This document shows positions 7,444 to 14,959 of a DNA stretch of 28,980 nt, in pieces; within the stretch, counting starts at the first letter, position 1, and every line of letters begins with the position of its first letter. Below the pieces are notes generated by a model. That model was not told the DNA's origin and did not search any database. It saw only the letters and a program-made list of their open reading frames with translations. This stretch comes from Candidatus Fonsibacter lacus (GTDB lineage Bacteria > Pseudomonadota > Alphaproteobacteria > Pelagibacterales > Pelagibacteraceae). Both the position numbers and the translations under genes were made by a program. The stretch covers positions 1-28,980 of the forward strand of contig RGRP01000002.1 of NCBI GenBank assembly GCA_010021145.1. Direction: 5' to 3'.

Positions 7444-8142
7444 TTATTTGCCCGATACTATGGAGTCCTGTCCTTTAGGTCTTTGACCTTTAATTTGTGT
7501 TCCTTTGATTAAAAAATAAATATGTTCTGCGATATTAGTTGCATGGTCACCAATTCGTTCAATATTTTTGGCTATAAATAAAAGATGGGTTCCATCTTCT
7601 AAATTTTTCTTATTTAACTTCATAAATTTTAATAATTCTTCCATTAACAAATTAATTGAATCATCAATTTCTTTATCTTTCCCCCAAACCTCTAAAGCGC
7701 TTTCTGCTGATCTTTTTGCATAAGCATCCATTGTAAGCTTTAGGTTTTTCTGAACAAATTCTGCAGAATTTTTTATATCCGTTGTAATTTTAGGGTCTAA
7801 AGTTAATTTTAAAATTCTTGATCGTTTTGCAATGTTTTTTGAAAGATCACCAATTCGTTCAAGTTCTGATGATATTTTCATCGCAGAAACTGTTTCTCTT
7901 AAATCAATGGCCAAAGGTTGGCGTAAAGCTATAAGGTCAATCACTTGTGTCTCAATTTTTTTTTCAAACTCATCAACTCTTTCATCTTTTCCAATAATTT
8001 TATCTACTAAATCTTGATCGCTTTTTTGCAAAGCACTAATAGAGCTGGAGAACTGACTCTCCGCTAAAGCGCCCATTTTAATTACTGTATTATGTAGATT
8101 TTGCAACTGACCTTCAAATGAAGTTACAATGTGTTCAGTCAT
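7444..8142 (-). CDS. phoU: Phosphate transport system regulator PhoU
   Basis: 232 residues, a typical PhoU of two three-helix bundles. Conserved metal-binding-type motifs are visible in both repeats: SSELERIGDLSKNIAKRS around residue 90 and IAKNIERIGDHATNIAEH around residue 195. PhoU links Pst transporter activity to PhoR and represses the regulon when phosphate is sufficient. A good ribosome site (GGAGG on the minus strand near 8155-8159) precedes the ATG. The 91-base gap to pstB is larger than others in the operon and carries a possible internal promoter. phoB follows four bases later. Confidence 0.96.
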   Translation of the reverse strand: MTEHIVTSFEGQLQNLHNTVIKMGALAESQFSSSISALQKSDQDLVDKIIGKDERVDEFEKKIETQVIDLIALRQPLAIDLRETVSAMKISSELERIGDLSKNIAKRSRILKLTLDPKITTDIKNSAEFVQKNLKLTMDAYAKRSAESALEVWGKDKEIDDSINLLMEELLKFMKLNKKNLEDGTHLLFIAKNIERIGDHATNIAEHIYFLIKGTQIKGQRPKGQDSIVSGK

Positions 8143-8172
8143 ATTTTATTTAAGCCTCCAAGTTAAATTATT

Positions 8173-8199
8173 ATTATACACTTTGGTTCTTATTGTAAA
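8173..8199 (-). promoter_or_regulatory. Possible internal promoter for phoU-phoB
   Basis: On the minus strand TTTACA (8199-8194) is followed, after a 15-base spacer, by a perfect TATAAT (8178-8173). The ribosome site and phoU ATG lie about 30 bases downstream. No Pho-box repeat is seen here, which would allow phoU-phoB to be transcribed independently of the Pho-controlled pstS promoter. The spacer is shorter than optimal. Confidence 0.35.
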
Positions 8200-8218
8200 A
8201 AAAAAATTATATATAATT
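8197..8218 (-). terminator. Weak terminator-like palindrome and T-run after pstB
   Basis: The perfect palindrome AATTATATATAATT (8205-8218) runs directly into ten T residues on the minus strand (8206-8197), 16 bases after the pstB stop. It has only A:T pairs and almost no loop, so it would be a weak or partial attenuator at best. It overlaps the possible phoU -35 element. Confidence 0.25.
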
Positions 8219-8233
8219 AATTTCATCATAAAA

Positions 8234-8992
8234 TTAACCAAATCGACCCGTGATATAATCCTCAGTTTCTTTACGGTCTGGCTTAAGAAACATTTGTTTT
8301 GTTTTATTAAATTCCATTAAATCACCTAAGTACATGAAAGCTGTAAAATCAGAAATACGCGCCGCTTGTTGCATATTGTGTGTAACAATTGCGATGGTGT
8401 AGTCTTTTTTTAATTCATTTATTAACTCTTCTACTTTATTTGTTGAAACGGGATCTAATGCAGATGTTGGTTCATCTAGTAGTAATACTGTAGGTTTTAC
8501 AGCAATACCTCGGGCTATACATAGGCGTTGTTGCTGACCACCTGACAAGGAAAGTCCGCTTTGATTTAAAATATCCTTCACTTCATTCCATAACGCAGCT
8601 TTTTTTAAAGCCCATTCAACACGTTCATCCATAGATTTTTGATTTAAATTTTCATACAAACGTACTCCAAACGCTATATTGTTATATATAGACATAGGAA
8701 ATGGTGTTGGTTTTTGAAAAATCATACCCACTTTTGATCTTAATAAATTTAAATCAAGCTTTGGATTAAGAATATTTTCTCCGTATAAATTAATTTCTCC
8801 ATCAGCACGTTGATCGGGATATAAATCGTACATTCTATTAAATGTTCTAAGAAGAGTTGATTTTCCACAGCCTGAAGGTCCTATAAAAGCTGTAATTTTT
8901 TTTTCCTCAATATTTAAGTTGATGTCCTTTAAAGCTTTAAATTTTCCGTAATAAAAATTTAATTTTTTTACTTCGATAGCATTTTTTGTCAT
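8234..8992 (-). CDS. pstB: Phosphate ABC transporter ATP-binding protein PstB
   Basis: 252 residues from the ATG at 8992-8990. An in-frame upstream ATG at 9088 exists but lies inside pstA, whereas the chosen start has AGGAG about eight bases upstream and fits the family length. Walker A is GPSGCGKST, the ABC signature is LSGGQQQR and Walker B is VLLLDEP, followed by the switch histidine in IVTHNMQQAAR. PstB powers high-affinity phosphate import through PstC/PstA at the inner membrane. Its ATG overlaps the pstA stop by four bases (ATGA), which indicates translational coupling. Confidence 0.97.
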   Translation of the reverse strand: MTKNAIEVKKLNFYYGKFKALKDINLNIEEKKITAFIGPSGCGKSTLLRTFNRMYDLYPDQRADGEINLYGENILNPKLDLNLLRSKVGMIFQKPTPFPMSIYNNIAFGVRLYENLNQKSMDERVEWALKKAALWNEVKDILNQSGLSLSGGQQQRLCIARGIAVKPTVLLLDEPTSALDPVSTNKVEELINELKKDYTIAIVTHNMQQAARISDFTAFMYLGDLMEFNKTKQMFLKPDRKETEDYITGRFG

Positions 8993-9837
8993 GCTGTTTT
9001 CTCCTTTAAAAAAACTCTTGCTATAATGTTTAATATTAAAACGGTTAAAGTAATTAATAAAGCTCCACCCCAAGCTAAATCGATCCAATTCTTATATGGG
9101 CTTAAAGCAAACTGATAAATAACCACTGGTAAGTTGGCTATTGGTTTATTCATATCTGAAGAGAAAAATTGATTATTAAGAGCAGTAAACAATAATGGTG
9201 CAGTTTCCCCACTAATTCTTGCAATGGCAAGTAAAATCCCAGTCATAACACCCGCTTTTGCTGAACGCAAAACAACTTTTAAAGAAACTTTCCATTTTGG
9301 AGCTCCTAGGGCATAAGCCGCTTCTCTTAATTGTGTTGGCACAAGACGTAAAATATTTTCTGTAGTTCTTAAAATAACCGGTATGGCAAGCAACGAAAGA
9401 GCTAATGATCCTGCATATCCTGAGAAATGTTTTACTTTAGAAACATAAATAGCATAAACGAATAAACCAATCACTATAGATGGCGCTGACAACATGATGT
9501 CAGAAACAAAACGAGTAATTGATGCAACTAAGTTTTTATTGCCATATTCCGATAAATAAATTCCAGCTAATATTCCAATTGGCGTACTGACTATAGTCGT
9601 TAAAGAAACTATCATTAAACTTCCTAAAATTGCATTTGCCAAACCTCCGCCCGCTGATCCCGCAGCTGGTGTACTTTTAATAAAAATATCTAAACTAATT
9701 AAAGAAACAAAACCTTTAGAAAAAAGTACAATCAAAATCCAAATTAAAGCACTGATGCCTACAATCATAGCTGCATTTGATAAAAATAAACCAACAAAAT
9801 TTTTTCTTTTTCTACTTTTATATATTGAGTTATTCAT
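8989..9837 (-). CDS. pstA: Phosphate ABC transporter permease PstA
   Basis: 282 residues with about six membrane segments. Family landmarks are a GSAGGGLANAILGSLMIV stretch, GIYLSEYG, the cytoplasmic EAA-type loop LREAAYALGAPKWKVSLKVV, and GETAPLLFTA. It forms the transmembrane heterodimer with PstC. It lies two bases after pstC and overlaps pstB by four bases, so all three are cotranscribed. Confidence 0.97.
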   Translation of the reverse strand: MNNSIYKSRKRKNFVGLFLSNAAMIVGISALIWILIVLFSKGFVSLISLDIFIKSTPAAGSAGGGLANAILGSLMIVSLTTIVSTPIGILAGIYLSEYGNKNLVASITRFVSDIMLSAPSIVIGLFVYAIYVSKVKHFSGYAGSLALSLLAIPVILRTTENILRLVPTQLREAAYALGAPKWKVSLKVVLRSAKAGVMTGILLAIARISGETAPLLFTALNNQFFSSDMNKPIANLPVVIYQFALSPYKNWIDLAWGGALLITLTVLILNIIARVFLKEKTA

Positions 9838-9838
9838 T

Positions 9839-10801
9839 TTAGGTTTTGATCCCTTCTTTTTTCTCCATACTAAACAACATAAATTTTGCTAAACCTAAAA
9901 CAACAAATGTAATTATAAATAATGCAAGTCCTAAAGCAAAAAGTGATGAATAGTGCAATCCAGGCTCGGCTTCACCAAATTGATTTGCTAAGGTGGATGC
10001 AATTGAAGAGCCAGGCGCAAATAAAGAAGCATTAATTCTATTTGCATTTCCTATAACAAAAGTTACAGCCATAGTTTCTCCCAAAGCTCTTCCTAAACCT
10101 AACATCACGCCACCTACAACACCATTTCTTGCATAGGGAAATACGATTTTGCTAACAACTTCCCATTTTGTACATCCAATGCCGTATGCCGACTCTTTTA
10201 GCACTGATGGAACTATCTCAAATACATCTCTCATCACTGAGGCAATGAAAGGTATGATCATAAATGCTAAAATAATTCCCGCACACAACATTCCTATTCC
10301 ATTAGGTGCCCCGACAAATAAAGCTCCTATAATAGGAATTTTTCCAAATACTAATTGCAAAACTGGTTGAATATAATCTCCGAAAATAGGAGCAAAAACA
10401 AATAAACCAAACATCCCATAAATAATTGAAGGTATGGCGGCTAACAATTCTATAGCGGTACCCAAAGGTCTTTTTAGCCAGTTGGGAGATATTTCCGTCA
10501 AAAATAAAGCTATTCCAAAACTTAAAGGAACGGCAATAATTAAAGCTATTAATGCTGATATAAGAGTACCATAAATAGAAATGACCATTCCAAATTTGGA
10601 ATTTACTACATCCCAATCGGTACTAATAAAAAATTTAAAACCAAATTCTTTAAAAGTAGGCCAAGCACTTACAATTAAAGATAAAATAATTCCTACTAGA
10701 AAAATTAAGACCAAAGCTGCAAAAAAAAGAGTTAATTTATGAAAGATAAAATCCTGTACTCTTTGTATTTTAACTACTTTGGTTTTGGCTGTTTTAAGCA
10801 T
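9839..10801 (-). CDS. pstC: Phosphate ABC transporter permease PstC
   Basis: 320 residues, the longer permease of the pair. The N-terminal cytoplasmic part precedes a first helix at about residues 24-48. Typical motifs follow: ELLAAIPSIIYGMFGLFVF, the EAA-type loop LKESAYGIGCTKWEVVSKI, and GLGRALGETMAVTFVIGN. It sits 76 bases downstream of pstS, with a strong stem-loop in the gap, and two bases before pstA. Confidence 0.97.
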   Translation of the reverse strand: MLKTAKTKVVKIQRVQDFIFHKLTLFFAALVLIFLVGIILSLIVSAWPTFKEFGFKFFISTDWDVVNSKFGMVISIYGTLISALIALIIAVPLSFGIALFLTEISPNWLKRPLGTAIELLAAIPSIIYGMFGLFVFAPIFGDYIQPVLQLVFGKIPIIGALFVGAPNGIGMLCAGIILAFMIIPFIASVMRDVFEIVPSVLKESAYGIGCTKWEVVSKIVFPYARNGVVGGVMLGLGRALGETMAVTFVIGNANRINASLFAPGSSIASTLANQFGEAEPGLHYSSLFALGLALFIITFVVLGLAKFMLFSMEKKEGIKT

Positions 10802-10832
10802 TTTTCTAATATTTAATAAGGCCAGATCAACA

Positions 10833-10862
10833 AATTACCCCAGTTGTGAGACTGGGGTAATT
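10833..10862 (-). other. Perfect 12-bp stem-loop between pstS and pstC
   Basis: Arms 10833-10844 (AATTACCCCAGT) and 10851-10862 are exact reverse complements around a six-base loop. It starts 15 bases after the pstS stop. No T-run follows on the minus strand, so it is not a classical intrinsic terminator. A role in protecting pstS mRNA from 3' decay, or in partial attenuation, would keep binding protein in excess over PstCAB. That role is an inference. Confidence 0.7.
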
Positions 10863-10877
10863 CGACAATTAACTAAT

Positions 10878-11897
10878 TTATTTTTTAATTTGACTCCAAA
10901 CGTTTTTAGAAATGTAGTCAGTAACATTTGCGGGAAGAGCAACGTAATCTAGCTCTGCAGCAGATTTACCACCATTTTTGAATGACCACTCAAAAAATTT
11001 CAAAGCTGCATTTGATTTTTGTTTATTTGCCGAGTCTTTGTACATCAAAACAAAAGATGCGCCTGTAATTGGCCAAGATTTTTCACCTTTTTGATTAACA
11101 AGAGAGATACCCATGCCAGGTGTGCCTGCCCAATTAGCATTAGCCGCTGCTGCGCCAAATGAAGTAAGATCAGGCTGTACAAACTTACCATCATGATTTT
11201 TCATACTCAAGTGTGGTATCTTGTTTAATTTTGCATAAGCATATTCAACATAACCAATCGCGCCTTTAATTCTAGTTACGTTTGCTGCAACGCCTTCATT
11301 ACCTTTTCCACCTACGTTTGATTTAGCAGTCCAATTAACTGTGCCACCTTTACCAATTTTTTCTTTCCAAGATGCACTTACTGAAGATAGATAGTCAGTA
11401 TAAATAGCTGTTGTTCCTGAGCTATCTGATCTTGTTACAACTGTAATAGCTTGATCTGGTAATTTTTTTCCTGGATTTAAAGCAGCAATTTGCTTGTCAT
11501 TCCATTTTTCAATTTCTCCTGCAAAAATCTTTGCAGTAGTATCGCCATCAATTTTTAATTCTCCTGGCGTAAATCCATCAAGATTAAATATTACAACAAC
11601 TCCACCTATAATTGCTGGAAATTGTACCATTCCATCTTTCTCTAGATCTTCACCTTTTAATGGATTGTCAGTTGCACCAAAATCAACTGTTTTTTCTTTT
11701 ATTTGTTTAACTCCACCACCTGAACCAATTGAAGCGTAGTTTAGGCTGTCTCCTGAGATTTTTTTATATTCTTCAGCCCATTTAGTATAAATAGGCGCTG
11801 GAAACGAGGCTCCTGCACCTGTGATTTCAATTGCAAAAGCGCTTGTTGAAATTAACAACGCTAAAACAAATGATAAAATAAACTTAATTTTTTTCAT
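10878..11897 (-). CDS. pstS: Periplasmic phosphate-binding protein PstS
   Basis: 339 residues. It has a classical signal peptide: KK at the start, hydrophobic residues 5-20 and cleavage expected after SAFA near residue 22. The mature protein opens with TGAGASFPAPIY. Other phosphate-contact motifs are GSGGGVKQ and TRSDSSGTTAIY. It delivers phosphate from the periplasm to PstCAB. It is the first gene of the pst transcript, with a Pho-box-like element and a -10 hexamer upstream and a stem-loop downstream. In SAR11 this is usually among the most abundant proteins under low phosphate. Confidence 0.98.
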   Translation of the reverse strand: MKKIKFILSFVLALLISTSAFAIEITGAGASFPAPIYTKWAEEYKKISGDSLNYASIGSGGGVKQIKEKTVDFGATDNPLKGEDLEKDGMVQFPAIIGGVVVIFNLDGFTPGELKIDGDTTAKIFAGEIEKWNDKQIAALNPGKKLPDQAITVVTRSDSSGTTAIYTDYLSSVSASWKEKIGKGGTVNWTAKSNVGGKGNEGVAANVTRIKGAIGYVEYAYAKLNKIPHLSMKNHDGKFVQPDLTSFGAAAANANWAGTPGMGISLVNQKGEKSWPITGASFVLMYKDSANKQKSNAALKFFEWSFKNGGKSAAELDYVALPANVTDYISKNVWSQIKK

Positions 11898-11934
11898 TTT
11901 TATTTCCTTAGTTTAATTAATTTAATCTGGGTCT

Positions 11935-11988
11935 TTTATGCTTTCTGATGTGCTATTATGTTACAGTTTTATTAAAGATTTATTACAA
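11935..11988 (-). promoter_or_regulatory. Pho-box-like promoter of pstS
   Basis: Reading the minus strand from 11988, three seven-base units repeat every 11 bases with A/T spacers: TTGTAAT (11988-11982), CTTTAAT (11977-11971) and CTGTAAC (11966-11960). This is the architecture of the PhoB site, whose units have consensus CTGTCAT. A -10-like CATAAA lies at 11940-11935, 19 bases after the last unit, and the pstS ATG is at 11897. PhoB binding is inferred from spacing and position. Confidence 0.7.
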
Positions 11989-12013
11989 AAACTAAATTCT
12001 TAGTTGTGTTTAG

Positions 12014-12058
12014 AAAAAAAATTTAATGATTTATTGGATTTTTAAGAATTATTAAATT
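12014..12058 (-). terminator. AT-rich terminator-like hairpin at the end of phoR
   Basis: Arms 12047-12058 and 12020-12031 pair over 12 bases with one G:U, around a 15-base loop. On the minus strand the second arm runs into seven T residues (12020-12014). It overlaps the phoR stop codon and separates phoR from the pstS promoter. The stem is almost all A:U, so its strength is uncertain. Confidence 0.4.
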
Positions 12059-13241
12059 CGTTCAATTCAACGGTAAAGGTGGATCCCTTTCCTTCAATAC
12101 TAGAGATTCTCAATTCTCCTTCGTGCTGATTAATAATGTGTTTTACAATAGATAAGCCAATACCCGTTCCTTCAATTTTTAATTTTTTTCCATTATCTGA
12201 TCTATAGAATCTTTCAGTAATTCTTGGGATGTCTTTTTTAGGTATTCCTATTCCTTGATCATGTATCACAATAAGCACTTTTCCATTCTTTAAATTCGCT
12301 TCAAGACTAATTTCTGTATTAGGTGATGAATACTTAATTGCATTATCTAAAATATTCTTAAATAAAATATTAAGCTTTTCTTTATCGCCTTTAACTAAAA
12401 AATCTTTTTTTGAGTTAATAAATTTTATATTAATACTTTTTTCATTAACTAACTCGGTACAATTTGAAATAACTTCTTTTAAAACTTCATTAATGCTTAC
12501 TTTGTCTCTAAGCTTAATATGTTCTTGTTGCTCAATTCTATTTAACATTAAAAGATCATCTATCAAAATCTGCATTTTGTTAGCTTGGTTTTGCATGATC
12601 TTAATAGATTTTTTCTGCATTTGAGGATCATCTTTAGCTGAACTTTCAATTACTTCTAAAAATCCCTTTATAGAAGTCAATGGAGTTTTTAATTCATGAC
12701 TTACATTTGCAACAAAGTCAGATCTAAGATCTTGTGACTTTTTTACTTCTGTGTAATCTCTCATAATTACAATTACATTTTCTAGTTCTGCAGAAATAAT
12801 ATCTGCTTTTAAATATTTATATGTAGGAAACTTGATTTCTAAATCAATTTTTTTAATTAATTTATCTTGTCTGTTATGATCTATGGCATCTAACAAATCT
12901 GGGATTCTCAATTCAGATCCAATGTTTTGACCTATTAATTTATTACCAAAAAAATTTAGTGCAGGAATATTTGCAAAAGTAATTATATTAAATTTATTAA
13001 TAATAATTACAATCTCTTGTAAGTGATTTACAAAAAATTCTTGAAGATTCTTATTTAATAAACTGTCGTTATTAATAATTAAATTGTTTTTATTAGAACT
13101 TTCTTCAATTTTAATCTCTTTAAATAAATAAACAAATAATAACAAAAATGCATTTACAAATAATATTGGTAATGGAAAGGAAAAATATAAGTAACTACAA
13201 ATATTCGTTAGAAGTCCTATAAAAATAAATAATTTTAACAT
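12042..13241 (-). CDS. phoR: Phosphate-regulon sensor histidine kinase PhoR
   Basis: 399 residues. Two hydrophobic segments (about 3-20 and 22-40) anchor it, with almost no periplasmic domain, as expected for PhoR, which senses through PstSCAB-PhoU. A PAS-like region (about 70-165) has IINKFNIITFANIPALNFFG. The dimerisation/phosphoacceptor box is FVANVSHELKTPLTS with His182. The ATPase domain has the N box ILDNAIKYS, G1 DQGIGIP and G2 GTGIGLSIVKHI. It phosphorylates PhoB under phosphate limitation. It is transcribed apart from pstS and diverges from olsB, with a repeat-rich shared promoter region. The kinase appears intact although its partner PhoB is truncated. Confidence 0.93.
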   Translation of the reverse strand: MLKLFIFIGLLTNICSYLYFSFPLPILFVNAFLLLFVYLFKEIKIEESSNKNNLIINNDSLLNKNLQEFFVNHLQEIVIIINKFNIITFANIPALNFFGNKLIGQNIGSELRIPDLLDAIDHNRQDKLIKKIDLEIKFPTYKYLKADIISAELENVIVIMRDYTEVKKSQDLRSDFVANVSHELKTPLTSIKGFLEVIESSAKDDPQMQKKSIKIMQNQANKMQILIDDLLMLNRIEQQEHIKLRDKVSINEVLKEVISNCTELVNEKSINIKFINSKKDFLVKGDKEKLNILFKNILDNAIKYSSPNTEISLEANLKNGKVLIVIHDQGIGIPKKDIPRITERFYRSDNGKKLKIEGTGIGLSIVKHIINQHEGELRISSIEGKGSTFTVELNEFNNS

Positions 13242-13285
13242 TGTTTCGTCATGTCCAATTAAATCATTACTTATTCTATTAATCT

Positions 13286-13325
13286 ACGTAACAAAAATGA
13301 AACATAAATTTCATTTTACTTACAT
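13286..13325. promoter_or_regulatory. Pho-box-like repeat array in the phoR/olsB divergent promoter
   Basis: On the plus strand four seven-base units recur at 11-base steps: ACGTAAC (13286), ATGAAAC (13297), ATTTCAT (13308) and CTTACAT (13319). Each matches the PhoB unit CTGTCAT or its local form CTGTAAC at about five of seven positions. The core is also a perfect inverted repeat with nine-base arms (13294-13302 and 13309-13317). The olsB ATG is 25 bases further on, and a possible -10 (TACATA) is at 13321-13326. The symmetry could allow control in both directions. Confidence 0.5.
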
Positions 13326-13349
13326 ACAAATCACCTAATTGGAGCTTCA

Positions 13350-14183
13350 ATGGTAATCATAGATAATTTAAAAACCAAGTATTTACCTAAAAATTTTTTT
13401 GTCTCAACAAGTAATTTTTTTCAACCTGTATTTAATTGTTATTTAGCTAATAGCAAAAGTGAAATTAGAAAAGCTCAAAGACTTCGATATAAAATATTTT
13501 TTAATGAAAGAAACGGCCAAAAAATTTTCAATTTAAGTTCTTTTAAAAGGGATGCTGATAAATTCGATAAATATAGCGATCATATTATAGTTACTTTTAA
13601 AGCATCAAAATTTAGCAAAACTAAAATTGTTGGGACTTATAGATTGCTTCAGCAAAAGGTAGCTCTGCAACAATGTGGGTTTTATTCCTCTGAGGAGTTT
13701 AATTTAAATACATTATATAAATCACAAGACAGACCACAGAATGGATTAGAATTAAGCAGATCTTGTGTATCTCAACAGTTTAGAAAAAAAAATGTTCTCC
13801 ATTTAATGTGGTCAAAAATTAATGAATATGTTCAGCATAATAAAAATGATGTCCTTTTTGGAATGGCAAGTTTTTTAGAAGAAAATCCAGATGTAATTAA
13901 AGAGGAATTATCTTATTTATATCAAAAATTTTTAATGCCGGAGAATATAAGAGTTGATGCAATTTTTTCAAAAAAAACTGAAATGAATTTAGTACCAACG
14001 GAGAGCATTTCTGACCTTTCAATTATTAAAAAATTACCTCCACTTATTAAAGCTTATTTAAGATTAGGCGCTAAAATAGGTGATGGTGCGGTTGTAGATA
14101 AATTATTTAAAACAACAGATGTTTTTATATATCTTCCATTCAAAGCAATTAAACCTGAATATTTAAAAAAATTTAGTTTATAA
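13350..14183 (+). CDS. olsB: Ornithine N-acyltransferase (ornithine lipid synthesis)
   Basis: 277 residues of the GNAT-fold OlsB family (Acetyltransf_5). Recognisable blocks are AQRLRYKIFFNE (about 42-53), KIVGTYRLLQQ, FYSSEEFNL, LELSRSCV, VLFGMASF and, near the C-terminus, LIKAYLRLGAKIGDGAVVD followed by TTDVFIYLPF. OlsB transfers a 3-hydroxy fatty acid from acyl carrier protein to the alpha-amino group of ornithine, giving lyso-ornithine lipid. A GGAG ribosome site lies five bases before the ATG. It is the first gene of olsBA, 14 bases before olsA, and is preceded by Pho-box-like repeats. Ornithine lipids contain no phosphorus, which fits the neighbouring Pho system. Confidence 0.9.
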   Translation: MVIIDNLKTKYLPKNFFVSTSNFFQPVFNCYLANSKSEIRKAQRLRYKIFFNERNGQKIFNLSSFKRDADKFDKYSDHIIVTFKASKFSKTKIVGTYRLLQQKVALQQCGFYSSEEFNLNTLYKSQDRPQNGLELSRSCVSQQFRKKNVLHLMWSKINEYVQHNKNDVLFGMASFLEENPDVIKEELSYLYQKFLMPENIRVDAIFSKKTEMNLVPTESISDLSIIKKLPPLIKAYLRLGAKIGDGAVVDKLFKTTDVFIYLPFKAIKPEYLKKFSL

Positions 14184-14197
14184 TTTTTTGATTATTT

Positions 14198-14959
14198 ATG
14201 ATCAAAAAATTATTACACACGATTATAGAAAAATTATTTGGATTTTCTTATCTTAAACAGCTTTATAAAAGAAATTATTCTAATCCAGAGTTACAGAATA
14301 ATTTTTGGAAAAAAACTTTAGAAATTTTAAAAATAGAGCATTCTCTCAAAGATGCAGAACGCATTCCAAAGCAAGGTCCTTGTATTATTGTATCTAATCA
14401 TCCCTTTGGAATACTCGATGGATTAATTATCTGCTCTGAAGTTGCAAAATTGAGAAGAGATTACCGAATATTAATTAATGAAGAGCTGTCGGCAATTGAT
14501 CATATAAGAGATTATCTTTTTCCTTTAAGATTAGATATGAGCAAAGATGCTGCAAAAATTAATATAAAATCAAAAAATGATACTATTGAATTTATAAATA
14601 AAGGAGGACTAGTCATTATTTTTCCCTCAGGAGAAGTTGCAACCTCTGAAAGGCTTTTTAAAAAAGCCGTAGAAAAAGAATGGAAGCCCTTAATTGGATC
14701 AATTGTAAGAAAAGTTAATTGTAAAATTCTACCAGTCTACTGTCGTGGTCAAAATAGTTTTTTATTTCAACTTACCGGTATTATTAACTATAAATTAAGA
14801 CGAATTCTGTTTGCAAGGGAGTTGATTAATAAATCTAATAAAAAATTTGATGCTGAATGCGGCGAGCTTTTAGATTGTCAGCTTTTTCATAAAATGAATA
14901 ACTCTGAGATCGCTGAAAGTTTACGATCTGAAACTCTCAAAATTGTAAATTTACACTAG
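14198..14959 (+). CDS. olsA: Lyso-ornithine lipid O-acyltransferase (PlsC-like)
   Basis: 253 residues of the lysophospholipid acyltransferase superfamily. The catalytic block is IIVSNHPFGILDG, with His68 and Asp74. The second conserved block VIIFPSGEVATS corresponds to the family's substrate-binding region. Pairing with olsB identifies it as OlsA, which esterifies the 3-hydroxyl of lyso-ornithine lipid at the membrane. A general 1-acylglycerol-phosphate acyltransferase activity is the alternative, and some OlsA proteins do both. Its last 23 bases overlap the 3' end of the convergent glycosyltransferase gene. Confidence 0.85.
   Translation: MIKKLLHTIIEKLFGFSYLKQLYKRNYSNPELQNNFWKKTLEILKIEHSLKDAERIPKQGPCIIVSNHPFGILDGLIICSEVAKLRRDYRILINEELSAIDHIRDYLFPLRLDMSKDAAKINIKSKNDTIEFINKGGLVIIFPSGEVATSERLFKKAVEKEWKPLIGSIVRKVNCKILPVYCRGQNSFLFQLTGIINYKLRRILFARELINKSNKKFDAECGELLDCQLFHKMNNSEIAESLRSETLKIVNLH

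Noticed and set aside
8990..9088. A longer PstB with 32 extra N-terminal residues
   Set aside because: The extension lies within pstA, has no family similarity, and the internal ATG at 8992 has an AGGAG site and gives the normal length.
10149..10370. Frames opposite pstC as separate proteins
   Set aside because: They are shadows of a conserved permease gene, with no start signal or protein features.
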